A DNA stretch of 64,000 nucleotides from positions 558,001 through 622,000 of the forward strand of contig NZ_VAWG01000001.1 in the NCBI RefSeq assembly GCF_005869875.1, written 5' to 3'. The translations under genes and the position numbers were made by a program. Origin of the DNA: Paenibacillus pinistramenti. GTDB taxonomy: Bacteria; Bacillota; Bacilli; Paenibacillales; Paenibacillaceae. The notes under the pieces were generated by a model, which was given only the letters and a program-made list of their open reading frames with translations, made no database searches and was not told the origin of the DNA. Each line of letters starts with the position of its first letter. Position 1 is the first letter of the stretch. Positions 25,770 through 34,200 of this stretch are shown here, one piece after another.

Positions 25770-26159
25770 TTATACCGCCATGGTCTTCGTTTGTGTGCCT
25801 GAGAAAGGAACCGGGATGTAAGCCACGCGTGTAACCTGCGTCAGCTTCACTTTATGCTCTCCTTCGGAAAGCCCGCCCTCCTGCTCTACAAAAATAATGC
25901 CCTCCTGGCCGTATTCCCACTTGTAGAAAGTGACGGTTGCCATTTCGTCCAGCGTGAAGTACAGCTCGCCGTCCAGGGAGAACCGGATGTTCTCTCGCGG
26001 CACAGGCTGGTCGTCCACTTCTACCAGGATATCGTGAACCATGGACAACGGAATTCCCCGATAGTAGGTGATTCTGGTGCGCATCTCATAGCCGACGGTT
26101 TTACCGTCTTTCTTCACATTTTTAAGACTGTTATCTGACAATACATAGTTATCAAACAT
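25770..26159 (-). CDS. C-glycoside deglycosidase beta-subunit-like protein (DUF6379/CGDB type)
   Basis: The 129-residue all-beta protein resembles the small subunit of C-glycoside deglycosidases: YEMRTRITYYRGIPLSMVHDILVEVDDQPVP, then GGLSEGEHKVKLTQVTRVAYIPVPFSG. In known enzymes this subunit packs on a TIM-barrel alpha subunit, and together they cleave the sugar-aglycone bond of 3-oxo-glycosides. The alpha-like gene lies immediately upstream (60 bp), which strongly supports the pairing. AGGAGGGG precedes the ATG. A terminator follows. Which glycosides are used is unknown, and some homologues act on O-glycosides. Confidence 0.72.
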   Translation of the reverse strand: MFDNYVLSDNSLKNVKKDGKTVGYEMRTRITYYRGIPLSMVHDILVEVDDQPVPRENIRFSLDGELYFTLDEMATVTFYKWEYGQEGIIFVEQEGGLSEGEHKVKLTQVTRVAYIPVPFSGTQTKTMAV

Positions 26160-26176
26160 ATTTTCCCCTCCTGCTC

Positions 26177-26232
26177 CTTAAATATAGTTTCTTAAATATA
26201 GTTACTTAAATATAGTTACTTAAATATATTTT
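26177..26232. repeat. 14-bp tandem repeat spanning the deglycosidase alpha stop codon
   Basis: Four consecutive 14-bp units with plus-strand consensus CTTAAATATAGTTA (26177-26190, 26191-26204, 26205-26218, 26219-26232). The fourth contains the last codons and the stop of the upstream gene, so the Tyr-Ile-stop context is copied three more times into the intergenic gap. Confidence 0.8.
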
Positions 26233-27209
26233 TTAAGCATTTCCTGGTGCTTTCTGACCTGGGTTACCGCATCAATTTCGGTGCCTGGAAGGGCAAACCG
26301 TCCACCCTCATATTCACTCGCGATATAGCCGTTGTATCCTTTCTCTTTCAGGTAATCAATGAACTCCTTATAAGGGACGGAGTATTCGACGCCTTCCTCT
26401 GTCATTTCAAAGAATTTCCCGTGGAAGTGCTTAATGAACGGAAGATACGGATCAAGCACGGAGAAGTCATGGTTCTCGTAGCCGCCTGCAAACAGAACAT
26501 ATTCCCGGTCGACCCAGGACCGGATTTGGCTCTCCAGTTCATCCGGAAGCACGCGCTGATGGCTGATGGCTTCGACATCTTTTCCCTTGGCAAATTCATT
26601 GTCGATGTACTCGGCCACGGCCGGGTTAAGACCCTGATTCAGGAAAAATGCCGTGGATACCCGCGGATGCTTGCGGCAGAAGATCCCCGTATCTACAACC
26701 AGCCCTACATAAGGAGAATTCAGCTTGAACATCAGGTCGGTAAATTTCTTGGTCTCCGGATTATCGAACGCCATGCCGCCATGAACTTCAAGAGCCATGA
26801 CCACGTTCAGCTCCTCGGCCAGCGGAAGAGCATCTTCAATAATGTCCGTAGGCGTCAGGGACACAAGGCGCACAAGCGGAATGCCGAGCTTATGGGCAAG
26901 GTGCAGCTCTTTCTTGAGCAGGGCCAGGTTCTCTTTCTGAGTCAGCCGGCGGTTCTTGTACAGCACGGTGTTGATATAAATGTCGTTGCAGACCGGAGTG
27001 ATGCCGTTCTCACGGATGATGCGGTGCCAGTTCGCAATGTCCTCGTCCGACACATCCGGTGCATTCCACAGCATCTGGTCGCTGATGATTTCGACGCCTT
27101 CCACACCGATAGAAGCCAGCTCTTTGATGCAGTCTTCAAGCGTCATTTTTCCCCGGGCATATTCATCCTGATAACTATATAAGCTTACGCACCGTTTAAT
27201 ATTGGACAT
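26220..27209 (-). CDS. C-glycoside deglycosidase alpha-subunit-like TIM barrel (xylose isomerase-like fold)
   Basis: The 329-residue protein is an AP-endonuclease-2/xylose-isomerase-like barrel with putative metal ligands on successive strands: Glu in MALEVHGG, Asp in GLVVDTG, His in FIKHFHGKFF and Glu in IASEYEGG. Barrels of this type form the catalytic alpha subunit of C-glycoside deglycosidases, and the adjacent beta-subunit gene makes that reading likely. The expected reaction is metal-assisted elimination of the aglycone from a 3-oxo-glycoside. It follows the AraC-GH39 gene by 30 bp. AGAGGG precedes the ATG. An ordinary sugar isomerase is the alternative. Confidence 0.72.
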   Translation of the reverse strand: MSNIKRCVSLYSYQDEYARGKMTLEDCIKELASIGVEGVEIISDQMLWNAPDVSDEDIANWHRIIRENGITPVCNDIYINTVLYKNRRLTQKENLALLKKELHLAHKLGIPLVRLVSLTPTDIIEDALPLAEELNVVMALEVHGGMAFDNPETKKFTDLMFKLNSPYVGLVVDTGIFCRKHPRVSTAFFLNQGLNPAVAEYIDNEFAKGKDVEAISHQRVLPDELESQIRSWVDREYVLFAGGYENHDFSVLDPYLPFIKHFHGKFFEMTEEGVEYSVPYKEFIDYLKEKGYNGYIASEYEGGRFALPGTEIDAVTQVRKHQEMLKKYI

Positions 27210-27239
27210 GATTCATCCCTCTTCTCTTCATTAATCGCT

Positions 27240-29729
27240 TTAAATAGCGTCCACGCGCAGTTCCAGTTCAATCAGACTTCCTTCATGGGGGCGCAGTGAA
27301 CTGGTGATTTCAATCCAGCCTTCCCTAACCTCCACATGCTCGACAGAGATGCAGGGAACACAGGTCTGCTTCAGGAACAGAATTTCGTCAGGTCGTATAT
27401 CGTGGACAGCGCCAAATCTTGTCCATTCCTTGAGGATGCTTCCCCGTTCGCTGCTTAAAATAGTCCGCTTCAGACGGTAAATCCCGTCTCTGAGGCCTTC
27501 TACCCTAAACTTGCGGGTCTGGGGTTTGGAGAACCTGCCAGCCTCCGGCTGATGCCGGGACGCTCCCATTTCCTCCACCTCGTCAACCCGCTCCCCAAAA
27601 TGCCGGTAATGAAAGCTGAGCAGCTGATAGCGGTCTCCGCTGCGCTTGGTCAGCAGAAAGTCACGGCCTCTGCCGGCAATATGCCTGCCCATCCGGTTCA
27701 GGAAAGCAAAGGCATGATAGGCGGGCTTCTTGATCCCGTTCTTGGAGATGAGCCCAGCTCCCCCGTACAGCAGCCGTTTGGAATCGGTAAATTCGCTGTA
27801 GATGTCGGAATAAATCCAATAGCCCATCATGCAGTTCTCGGTTAAAACCTCCGACATATTCTTGAGAATATAGGAGGCCTTAAAGAGGCTGTCGTTCAGG
27901 AAATCCCGATTGGAGACACTGAAGCTCCATTCCGAAACATGAAGCGGCAGGTGCCCCAGGTTATGCTCAGCCAAGGCCGTCCGGATGGATTGAAGGGTAT
28001 GCAGCATCCACTGTTCATCCGGCGAATGTGCGAACACGGGAGCTTCGTCCCCGCTGCTTGGAGTGAATTCATACGGATACAAGTAGACAGACAGGAAGTC
28101 CGGCTGGATCTCCCTTCTCCCCCAGCGGTCCAGCAGCATCGGCAGGTAACGTCCCTCCAGATCCATGCTGAGCCCGCAGCCTCCCAGCCGGGCACCCGGC
28201 AGCAGCTCTTTCATTTCCCGCCAGGTCATTTCGAACCGGACAAAATATTCGTCAAACCACTGCTCCATCTCTTCCGGACGGTATATACAGTTGACAAGCT
28301 GGTCGGCCTCTTCGGTAAGGAAGGCATGCTTGCTGGAATGCCATAACTCAAAGTACCAGCTCTCCACCTCTTCGCTGCCGTACCGATTGATGCAGTGAAT
28401 AAGGAAAGCACGGATCAGACGTTTCCACTCCTCCGCTCCTCTTGATTTCAAAAAGGCTGGAGTCGTGACCATTTTCTGGTTCAGATTCTTCTGGATTAGC
28501 TTTGGCTTGTCCCCAAGGTCGATATAGGGCTTAAGATGGTTGCGGATCAAGGCATCAATGACTTTATCCACGTTGTTAAAGTTATAACCGGCATCCGGAT
28601 CGGACGGGTCCTTGATCAGCATATCGTCACTGAAGATTCCCCAGATGCGTGCGTAGGAAAAGCCCAGCTCTCCATGGATCAGCGGCAGCTGCTCCTGCAA
28701 ATCGGAATTCAGCAGATCCCGCGCATAGCCGATATTAATCAGCTCCTTCCAGCTCCGCTTCCGGGGCTCATATTCAGGCAGAACCTGAATGACGGTAACA
28801 GCAGGTTCCTGCTGCAGCCGGCTGTCCAGCAAGGCCTCCAGTCCGTATGCTTCTTCCATGGATCCGAGGGTTCCGGCAGCATTCGGCATAGAGTCCTGCG
28901 GGGATGCCTGCTCAGCCTTGCGGTATTGGGAAGGGCTGACCTGGTACGTCTCTCTGAACACCCGGTTAAAGGCAGCCAAGCTGGGAAAACCGCTGTCCAG
29001 CGCAATGCGTGTAATAGGCTGATCCGTATACAGCAGGTAAGCGAGGGCATGCTCCAGACGGATTTTGTTCAGATATTCGGAAAAAGTCATCCCCATCGTC
29101 TTCTTGAAAGACTTGGAGAGATACGGCACGGATACATAATGCAGCTCGGCGACTTCATTCAAAGTCAGCGGCTGTTTGAAATTCGCATGCACGTAAGCGC
29201 AGATCTCCAGGAGCCTTTGATTCGGCTTGTTTGAATGCTGCGGAGATTCCGGCTTGTGCTCCTCAACCCGGTAATGGTTTAACAGCAGGTACAGCAGTTC
29301 AAAGGTTGATTTGATCAGCATGACCGGCTTGAATTTGCCGGGTTTGACTTGGTGACTCAGAATCTCTGTAAAAATCCTTCTTAACTCCTCATCCGCCTCT
29401 TGTCTGCTGCCGGCGGAACTGCAGGAAAACCGGGAGCCTTCGGGGACATCAAACAGCTTCAAAACATCCAGCGGCAGCTGAAACCGGGCAGCCAGCATCT
29501 TCCCCGCGGACTCCAGCCGGTATTCCTCGCCCGGATGAAAGAGAATAAAGTCATCTGCTCCGAGCGTAAACCGCTGCCTCTCATCATGGATCGTCAGGCT
29601 CCCCTGCAGTACAAACAGGATTTGAATGTCCGGGCTGGCAATGGAGCCGGAGTCCTTCTCGGTAAGCATCGAGATTTGTAACGAAAGCTCAGGCAGAACC
29701 CGTAGTAAAGGGTGATGGCCGTTCTCCAT
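27240..29729 (-). CDS. AraC-type regulator fused to a degenerate GH39-like domain
   Basis: The 829-residue protein has an AraC cupin (about 1-135), a double HTH (about 170-275, ending QVSPSQYRKAEQ), a GH39-like TIM barrel (about 310-690) and a beta-sandwich tail. In GH39 enzymes the acid/base Glu lies in a WNEP motif; here the equivalent reads FELWHSSK near residue 460, so it is missing. The nucleophile-like Glu in VSEWSFS (near 598) remains. The barrel is probably a ligand sensor, not an enzyme. AGAGGAGG lies 7 nt before ATG 29729. It lies inside the deglycosidase operon (32 bp after the isomerase-like gene) and probably regulates it. Confidence 0.82.
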   Translation of the reverse strand: MENGHHPLLRVLPELSLQISMLTEKDSGSIASPDIQILFVLQGSLTIHDERQRFTLGADDFILFHPGEEYRLESAGKMLAARFQLPLDVLKLFDVPEGSRFSCSSAGSRQEADEELRRIFTEILSHQVKPGKFKPVMLIKSTFELLYLLLNHYRVEEHKPESPQHSNKPNQRLLEICAYVHANFKQPLTLNEVAELHYVSVPYLSKSFKKTMGMTFSEYLNKIRLEHALAYLLYTDQPITRIALDSGFPSLAAFNRVFRETYQVSPSQYRKAEQASPQDSMPNAAGTLGSMEEAYGLEALLDSRLQQEPAVTVIQVLPEYEPRKRSWKELINIGYARDLLNSDLQEQLPLIHGELGFSYARIWGIFSDDMLIKDPSDPDAGYNFNNVDKVIDALIRNHLKPYIDLGDKPKLIQKNLNQKMVTTPAFLKSRGAEEWKRLIRAFLIHCINRYGSEEVESWYFELWHSSKHAFLTEEADQLVNCIYRPEEMEQWFDEYFVRFEMTWREMKELLPGARLGGCGLSMDLEGRYLPMLLDRWGRREIQPDFLSVYLYPYEFTPSSGDEAPVFAHSPDEQWMLHTLQSIRTALAEHNLGHLPLHVSEWSFSVSNRDFLNDSLFKASYILKNMSEVLTENCMMGYWIYSDIYSEFTDSKRLLYGGAGLISKNGIKKPAYHAFAFLNRMGRHIAGRGRDFLLTKRSGDRYQLLSFHYRHFGERVDEVEEMGASRHQPEAGRFSKPQTRKFRVEGLRDGIYRLKRTILSSERGSILKEWTRFGAVHDIRPDEILFLKQTCVPCISVEHVEVREGWIEITSSLRPHEGSLIELELRVDAI

Positions 29730-29761
29730 TGCCCAGCCTCCTCTCTTGGTGAAATTTCCTT

Positions 29762-30730
29762 CTAAACCCACCACATCTCTGCTGCCGGTTCACGGATCAA
29801 AAGGGGCTTCAGCGTATCCACTGCTTTTGAGAATCCCTCGTTAACCGACATCAGTCCGTCTTCATGTTCAATGCTGACGACATAGTCATAGCCCACTAGG
29901 CGGAGCGTGCTGATGATGTCCGCCCAGGTCTTGGTGTCATGTCCGAAGCCTACGGAACGGAAGTTCCAAGCCCGGTCCATCAGTGCTGTATACGGCTGCA
30001 TATCCGTTACTCCATAACGGTTCACGTTCACAGGGTCGATGGCTGTGTCTTTCGCATGGAAGTAGTGGAGGGCACCTTCACTTCCCAAAATTTTTACTGC
30101 CTGGACCGGATCAATTCCCTGCCACCACATGTGGCTTGGATCCAGGTTCGCCCCGATCACTTCACCTGCAGCTTCACGAAGCTTCAGCAGAGTGGCCGGC
30201 GTATGGACGGAGAAGCCTCCATGCAGCTCCAGCGCAATTTTTAAACCTTTGTCCCGTGCAGCCCGCCCGGTTTCCTTCCAATAAGGAATGACTTTGTTCT
30301 CCCACTGCCAATTCAGCAGCTCGCCGTACTCATTAGGCCAAGGCGCTACCGGCCAGTTCGGGTATTTGGCATCGTCCGAATCGCCGGGGCAGCCCGAGAA
30401 TCCGACCACAACAGGAACCTCCAGTCGTTCAGCCAGATCAAGGGTCTTCATAAATGACTCGTGATACTGCCGGGCGATCTCCTTCTGGGGATGCAGCGGG
30501 TTGCCATGGCAGCTGAGCGCACTGATCATCAAACCTCTGGATTCAAACGCGTGCTTGTACGCTTTCAGCTTCCCGGCGTCCGCCAGCAGCTCATCCGGAT
30601 TGCAGTGATGATTGCCGGGAAAGCCGCCGGTTCCCAGCTCGACCGCATCCAGACCTTTGGAGACGATAACATCCAGTGCCTCTTCCAGAGGCAGCTGCTG
30701 CAGGAGTACGGAAAAAACTCCGAGTTTCAT
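29762..30730 (-). CDS. Sugar isomerase/epimerase-like TIM-barrel protein
   Basis: The 322-residue protein is a xylose-isomerase-like barrel with intact metal ligands: Glu in IALELHGG, Asp and His in NLDPSHMWW, His in HYFHAKD and Glu in VSIEHEDG. Family members isomerise or epimerise sugars, dehydrate inosose, or eliminate from keto-glycosides. The product lies between a Gfo/Idh/MocA dehydrogenase gene (27 bp upstream) and the AraC-GH39 gene, in the same operon as the deglycosidase subunits. A role in processing the 3-keto sugar is inferred. The sequence ends in EMWWV. Confidence 0.8.
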   Translation of the reverse strand: MKLGVFSVLLQQLPLEEALDVIVSKGLDAVELGTGGFPGNHHCNPDELLADAGKLKAYKHAFESRGLMISALSCHGNPLHPQKEIARQYHESFMKTLDLAERLEVPVVVGFSGCPGDSDDAKYPNWPVAPWPNEYGELLNWQWENKVIPYWKETGRAARDKGLKIALELHGGFSVHTPATLLKLREAAGEVIGANLDPSHMWWQGIDPVQAVKILGSEGALHYFHAKDTAIDPVNVNRYGVTDMQPYTALMDRAWNFRSVGFGHDTKTWADIISTLRLVGYDYVVSIEHEDGLMSVNEGFSKAVDTLKPLLIREPAAEMWWV

Positions 30731-30757
30731 AGCTGCTACACCTTCCTCGCTGTTGGA

Positions 30758-31858
30758 TTAAAAGAATACCGGTTCTCCGGTTTCAGCCGACTTGTAGATC
30801 GCCTCGAGAATCTGGGTAACAACCAGTGCCTGCTCCGGCTTCACCAGCGGCTCTTTGTCGTTCAGAAGAGCATCGACCCACATGCGTGCTTCCACGTCAT
30901 TGGCTCTGCGGCTTTCTCCGCTGAAGTAAGCGACTCCGCCGCCGTCGGAAGGAGCTGTCTCAACCAGCTGTCCGTGCTGAGCGGTATTGAATACCACATA
31001 ACCTTCGTCCAGGAAAGCCTTGCCGCGCATTTCCGCGCCGGCTTTCGTTCCGCACAGCGTAACCTGGGCTTCCTTGCCGTCCAGCACGTTGAGGGCCCAA
31101 GCCGCTTCGAGGTAAATCGTGGCGCCGTTCTCCATTTTGATAAAACCAAATGCGGAGTCCTCTACCTCAAAGGTTTCCGGATCCCATGGCCCGAACATAT
31201 TGCCCATCGGATTGTCCTTGAGCTTCTGATAAGTGGAGCCGACTACCATCTTTGGCTTGTAGTTGTTCATGTTCCACAGCGTCAGATCCAGCGCATGCGT
31301 ACCGATATCGATCAGCGGGCCGCCGCCCTGCTTCGATTTATCCGGGAATACGCCCCATGTCGGAACCGCTTTGCGGCGCACCGCATGCGCCTTGGCGAAA
31401 TAAATATCCCCCAGCTCGTCGTTCTCGCACGCTTCATGCAGCGCCAGCGAATCGACACGGCAGCGGTTTTGGTAGCCGATCGTCAGCTTCTTACCGGTGC
31501 GTTTGGCTGCATCCAGCATTTTTTGCGCTTCTTCGGTATTGATGGCCATCGGCTTTTCACACAGGACATGCTTGCCGGCTTCCAGCGCATCAACAGTAAT
31601 ATAGGAATGGGATACGTTTGGTGTCAGTACGTGAACAACATCCAGCGATTCGTCTTTAAGCAGCTCTTTGTAATCTGTGTATACGCTTGCATTTTCGACC
31701 CCGTACTGCTTGGCTGCTTGTGCCGCGCGCTCCTCGATAATGTCGCAGAAGGCTACCAGTTCAACTTCGTCATTCAATGCGGCCAGCGCCGGAAAATGCT
31801 TCTGATTGGCAATACCGCCGCAGCCGATAAATCCGAATCTTAACTTTTTCTTATTCAA
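30758..31858 (-). CDS. Gfo/Idh/MocA family oxidoreductase 1
   Basis: The 366-residue protein has an N-terminal Rossmann fold (RFGFIGCGGIANQKHFPAL), the family EKP motif in CEKPMAINTEE near residue 95 and the GGPLIDIGTHALD catalytic segment near 180. Such enzymes oxidise or reduce sugar hydroxyls with NAD(P); C-glycoside 3-oxidases of this family supply the 3-oxo substrate for deglycosidases. First gene of the operon ending at 25770. The start is TTG 31858, because GGGAGG lies 8 nt upstream; the reading back to 31885 lacks a site. A regulon operator lies at 31926. Confidence 0.88.
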   Translation of the reverse strand: MNKKKLRFGFIGCGGIANQKHFPALAALNDEVELVAFCDIIEERAAQAAKQYGVENASVYTDYKELLKDESLDVVHVLTPNVSHSYITVDALEAGKHVLCEKPMAINTEEAQKMLDAAKRTGKKLTIGYQNRCRVDSLALHEACENDELGDIYFAKAHAVRRKAVPTWGVFPDKSKQGGGPLIDIGTHALDLTLWNMNNYKPKMVVGSTYQKLKDNPMGNMFGPWDPETFEVEDSAFGFIKMENGATIYLEAAWALNVLDGKEAQVTLCGTKAGAEMRGKAFLDEGYVVFNTAQHGQLVETAPSDGGGVAYFSGESRRANDVEARMWVDALLNDKEPLVKPEQALVVTQILEAIYKSAETGEPVFF

Positions 31859-31925
31859 TGTGAATTCCTCCCATAAGAAAATCATGTTTATTTACTACCG
31901 TTAAATCATTACTTATATTTAATCA

Positions 31926-31939
31926 TTAACTAGTAGTAA
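31926..31939. promoter_or_regulatory. Regulon operator A (TTWACTANWRGTAA)
   Basis: TTAACTAGTAGTAA lies 68 bp before the start of oxidoreductase 1. A partial second copy is nearby (TTTACTACCGTTAAA at 31890-31904). Confidence 0.65.
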
Positions 31940-32020
31940 ACTTATGATCTTACCTTACCACGCCTTTTTGGGTTTGGCAAGCAGAACATTATATTATTGT
32001 AAGCGTGATCATTATGGACA

Positions 32021-32062
32021 TAAAAATAGCGGCAAACCTGAAAATTCCCGGTCTGCCGCTGT
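32021..32062 (-). terminator. Intrinsic terminator of the isomerase/oxidoreductase 2 operon
   Basis: On the minus strand AGCGGCAGACC and GGTTTGCCGCT pair, followed by ATTTTTA. It isolates this unit from the operon starting at 31858. Confidence 0.75.
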
Positions 32063-32076
32063 TCGTGATGGATAAA

Positions 32077-33168
32077 TTAGGATCTGGAAAGAACCAGAGA
32101 CTGTGCGTTCTGGACGCTGACAGGCGCTCCTGACGCAGCGCTTTCATAGAAGGCGTCAACAATTTCGGCAAAATAAAGGCCGTCATCAGCCGGGGCAATC
32201 AGCTCCTGACGCTCGTCTTTAATGCAGTCTACAAAATGCCTGAACTCATTCTTGAGCTGCAGGTTTGGATTGAGCTTGAGCTTAGGAGTAATATCCAGAC
32301 AAATATCAGAGCTTTCGCCGAACAGCTTCAAGGTGCCGTTAACCAGACTGGCCCCGCCTTTTGTTCCGAGCAGCTCCACATAGAAGCGGTCTTCTTCGAT
32401 GTTGGAGGCCCAGCTGAAATCAAAGGACAGACTGGCCCCGCCCTGCAGTGCCACATATCCGATCGCCGCATCCTCCACGTTAAAGGTCCCGCCTTCAATT
32501 CCCTTGTACCCGTTCCGGTTCCGCGCCGTCGTATGGACAAAATTCTGATAGGTGCTTCCGGCCACATACGATGCCTTCGGGCTGCCCATGAGATAGAGAG
32601 CCAAATCCAAATAATGGGCCCCGAGATCGATCATTACTCCGCCGCCGGAACGGGCTTTATCGGTAAACCAGGTGCCTCTGCCCGGAATGCCCGCGCGGCG
32701 GATCCAGCCCGCTTTAGCGCTGTAAATTTCACCGAGACTGCCCTGATCGATCCATTTCTTCAGAAAGACGGCTTCGTTCGTAAAACGGTTGTTCAAGCCG
32801 ATTATCACTCTTTTTCCAGTCCGGTTCCGGACCTCTAAAATGCGGCGTGCTTCCGCGCTGCTGATGCTGAGCGGTTTCTCACAGTGGACATGCGCTCCAT
32901 GAGACAGGGCATATTCCGTAATTTCGGCGTGAAGGAAGTTCGGCGTCACCACGCTGACGATATCCGGGCGCTCCTTGGCGAACATTTCCTTGTAGTCTTT
33001 GTATACGTTAGGGACATTATATTTTTCAGCCATTCTGGAAGCTTTGCTCAGGTCAACGTCGCAGATCGCGGCTGCTTCAACATCCTCCAGGGCCAAATAT
33101 CCGTGAATATGCTTCTTCTCGGCGTTGCCGCCTGCTCCGATCAGCGCGTACTTTAATTTCGCTGTCAT
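32077..33168 (-). CDS. Gfo/Idh/MocA family oxidoreductase 2
   Basis: The 363-residue protein has the Rossmann motif ALIGAGGNAEKKHIHGY, the EKP motif in HCEKPLSISSAE near residue 97 and GGGVMIDLGAHYLDLA near 185. It probably oxidises or reduces a sugar or keto sugar with NAD(P). GAGGTG lies 6 nt before ATG 33168; the longer reading to 33261 runs back into the preceding gene. It follows the isomerase-like gene by 25 bp, and that two-gene unit has its own operator (34040) and terminator. Confidence 0.88.
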   Translation of the reverse strand: MTAKLKYALIGAGGNAEKKHIHGYLALEDVEAAAICDVDLSKASRMAEKYNVPNVYKDYKEMFAKERPDIVSVVTPNFLHAEITEYALSHGAHVHCEKPLSISSAEARRILEVRNRTGKRVIIGLNNRFTNEAVFLKKWIDQGSLGEIYSAKAGWIRRAGIPGRGTWFTDKARSGGGVMIDLGAHYLDLALYLMGSPKASYVAGSTYQNFVHTTARNRNGYKGIEGGTFNVEDAAIGYVALQGGASLSFDFSWASNIEEDRFYVELLGTKGGASLVNGTLKLFGESSDICLDITPKLKLNPNLQLKNEFRHFVDCIKDERQELIAPADDGLYFAEIVDAFYESAASGAPVSVQNAQSLVLSRS

Positions 33169-33193
33169 CCTGTTCACCTCTTCATGTTTATGC

Positions 33194-33985
33194 TTAATCT
33201 TCAAGCAAAAGCTTCTTAAAATAAGCTGCCGAGTAATCGATCCCTTTGTCCGCAAGATCATCCGGAAGAGCCGATTTCCGCGGTTCTATGCTTAATCCGG
33301 CGTCATAACCGGCCGCACGCAGCGTCGCAATGAAAGACGGCCAGTCGGTCTGGTCCATGCCGGCAGGCGGTTCATCGACCTTAAGTCCGTTGACGAGCAG
33401 CGAGCCCTTCAAATGCACATGATAGAAGCGGTGTCCCCAGTCCAGCGCCTCCTGCAGATAATCCCCGCCGAAGAAGCGCGCATGCGACGGATCAAATTTA
33501 ATGCCCAGCTCTGGAAGATGACCGTGGATAATCCGCCAAACTTCCGGGGTATTGACGAAATTGACTTTCCGGCAGTTATACGCTGAAACCTTAACATTTT
33601 TGGGTTTGGCATAGTCCAGCAGTTCTTTGAAAAAGGCGATGGCTGCCGTGCAGTTCTCGTAGAAGGACAATTCCTCTACATAGTTGCAGCCGGCGACAAA
33701 GCTGGGGCATTCAAGCGCGCTCGCTGCATCAATCAGCTTGAAGCACCGCTCCAGTTCGTCCTGCAGAATTTCCCCCTTCTCGTTAATACGAAGAGATTTC
33801 CAGCGGCCAATTGAACCTACCTCCACACCGTACTGCGCCTTCCACTCTGCGATATTCTCCAGCTGCCCGCAAAATTCTTCGACGCTGTCTCCCTCGTTAA
33901 TGCAAAACTCCAGAAAGCTTAAACCTCTGTTTCGGGCTTTGGCAAAGCTTTCTTCCTTAACCGGAGCAATGATTCCCAGCTTCAT
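33194..33985 (-). CDS. Isomerase/epimerase-like TIM-barrel protein with an altered metal site
   Basis: The 263-residue protein is a xylose-isomerase-like barrel. Three strands keep the usual ligands (Asp and His in KFDPSHARFF, His in YHVHLKGS, Glu in LSIEPRK), but the strand that normally carries the first Glu reads VKVSAYNCRK and has none. It is also about 60 residues shorter than its two relatives in this window. It may bind metal differently or be non-catalytic. First gene of a two-gene operon with oxidoreductase 2. The regulon operator at 34040 lies 55 bp upstream. Confidence 0.75.
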   Translation of the reverse strand: MKLGIIAPVKEESFAKARNRGLSFLEFCINEGDSVEEFCGQLENIAEWKAQYGVEVGSIGRWKSLRINEKGEILQDELERCFKLIDAASALECPSFVAGCNYVEELSFYENCTAAIAFFKELLDYAKPKNVKVSAYNCRKVNFVNTPEVWRIIHGHLPELGIKFDPSHARFFGGDYLQEALDWGHRFYHVHLKGSLLVNGLKVDEPPAGMDQTDWPSFIATLRAAGYDAGLSIEPRKSALPDDLADKGIDYSAAYFKKLLLED

Positions 33986-34039
33986 GTGATTAACTTCCTT
34001 TCCTTCATATCTATCGAATGATTTATCAATAATAAATGG

Positions 34040-34053
34040 TTAACTATAAGTAA
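34040..34053. promoter_or_regulatory. Regulon operator B (TTWACTANWRGTAA)
   Basis: TTAACTATAAGTAA lies 55 bp before the isomerase-like gene at 33985. Confidence 0.65.
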
Positions 34054-34100
34054 TCCTTTAGTTGTAATTTACCAGACTTCGCTGCTTTTTGCAAGCGCAT

Positions 34101-34135
34101 AAAAAAAAAGATGGAGTCCATATCGGAATCCATCT
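34101..34135 (-). terminator. Intrinsic terminator of the TetR gene
   Basis: On the minus strand GATGGATTCC and GGACTCCATC pair, with a loop of five, followed by nine U. It lies beyond the 7-bp repeat block. Confidence 0.85.
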
Positions 34136-34138
34136 CGC

Positions 34139-34180
34139 TAATCTTTAATCTTTAATCTTTAATCCTTAATCCTTAACCCC
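34139..34180. repeat. 7-bp tandem repeat downstream of the TetR stop codon
   Basis: Six 7-bp units on the plus strand: TAATCTT three times, TAATCCT twice, then TAACCCC. The block lies between the TetR stop codon (21 bp away) and its terminator. Confidence 0.75.
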
Positions 34181-34200
34181 AACCCTTATCGGGTTCAAGA

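Noticed and set aside
26177-26232. 14-bp repeats considered as a CRISPR-like or phage attachment array
   Set aside because: Units are contiguous with no spacers, overlap a stop codon and have no cas or integrase genes nearby.
30461-31843. Plus-strand open frame of 460 codons opposite oxidoreductase 1
   Set aside because: It is a shadow of well-conserved minus-strand genes; no domain and no ribosome site.
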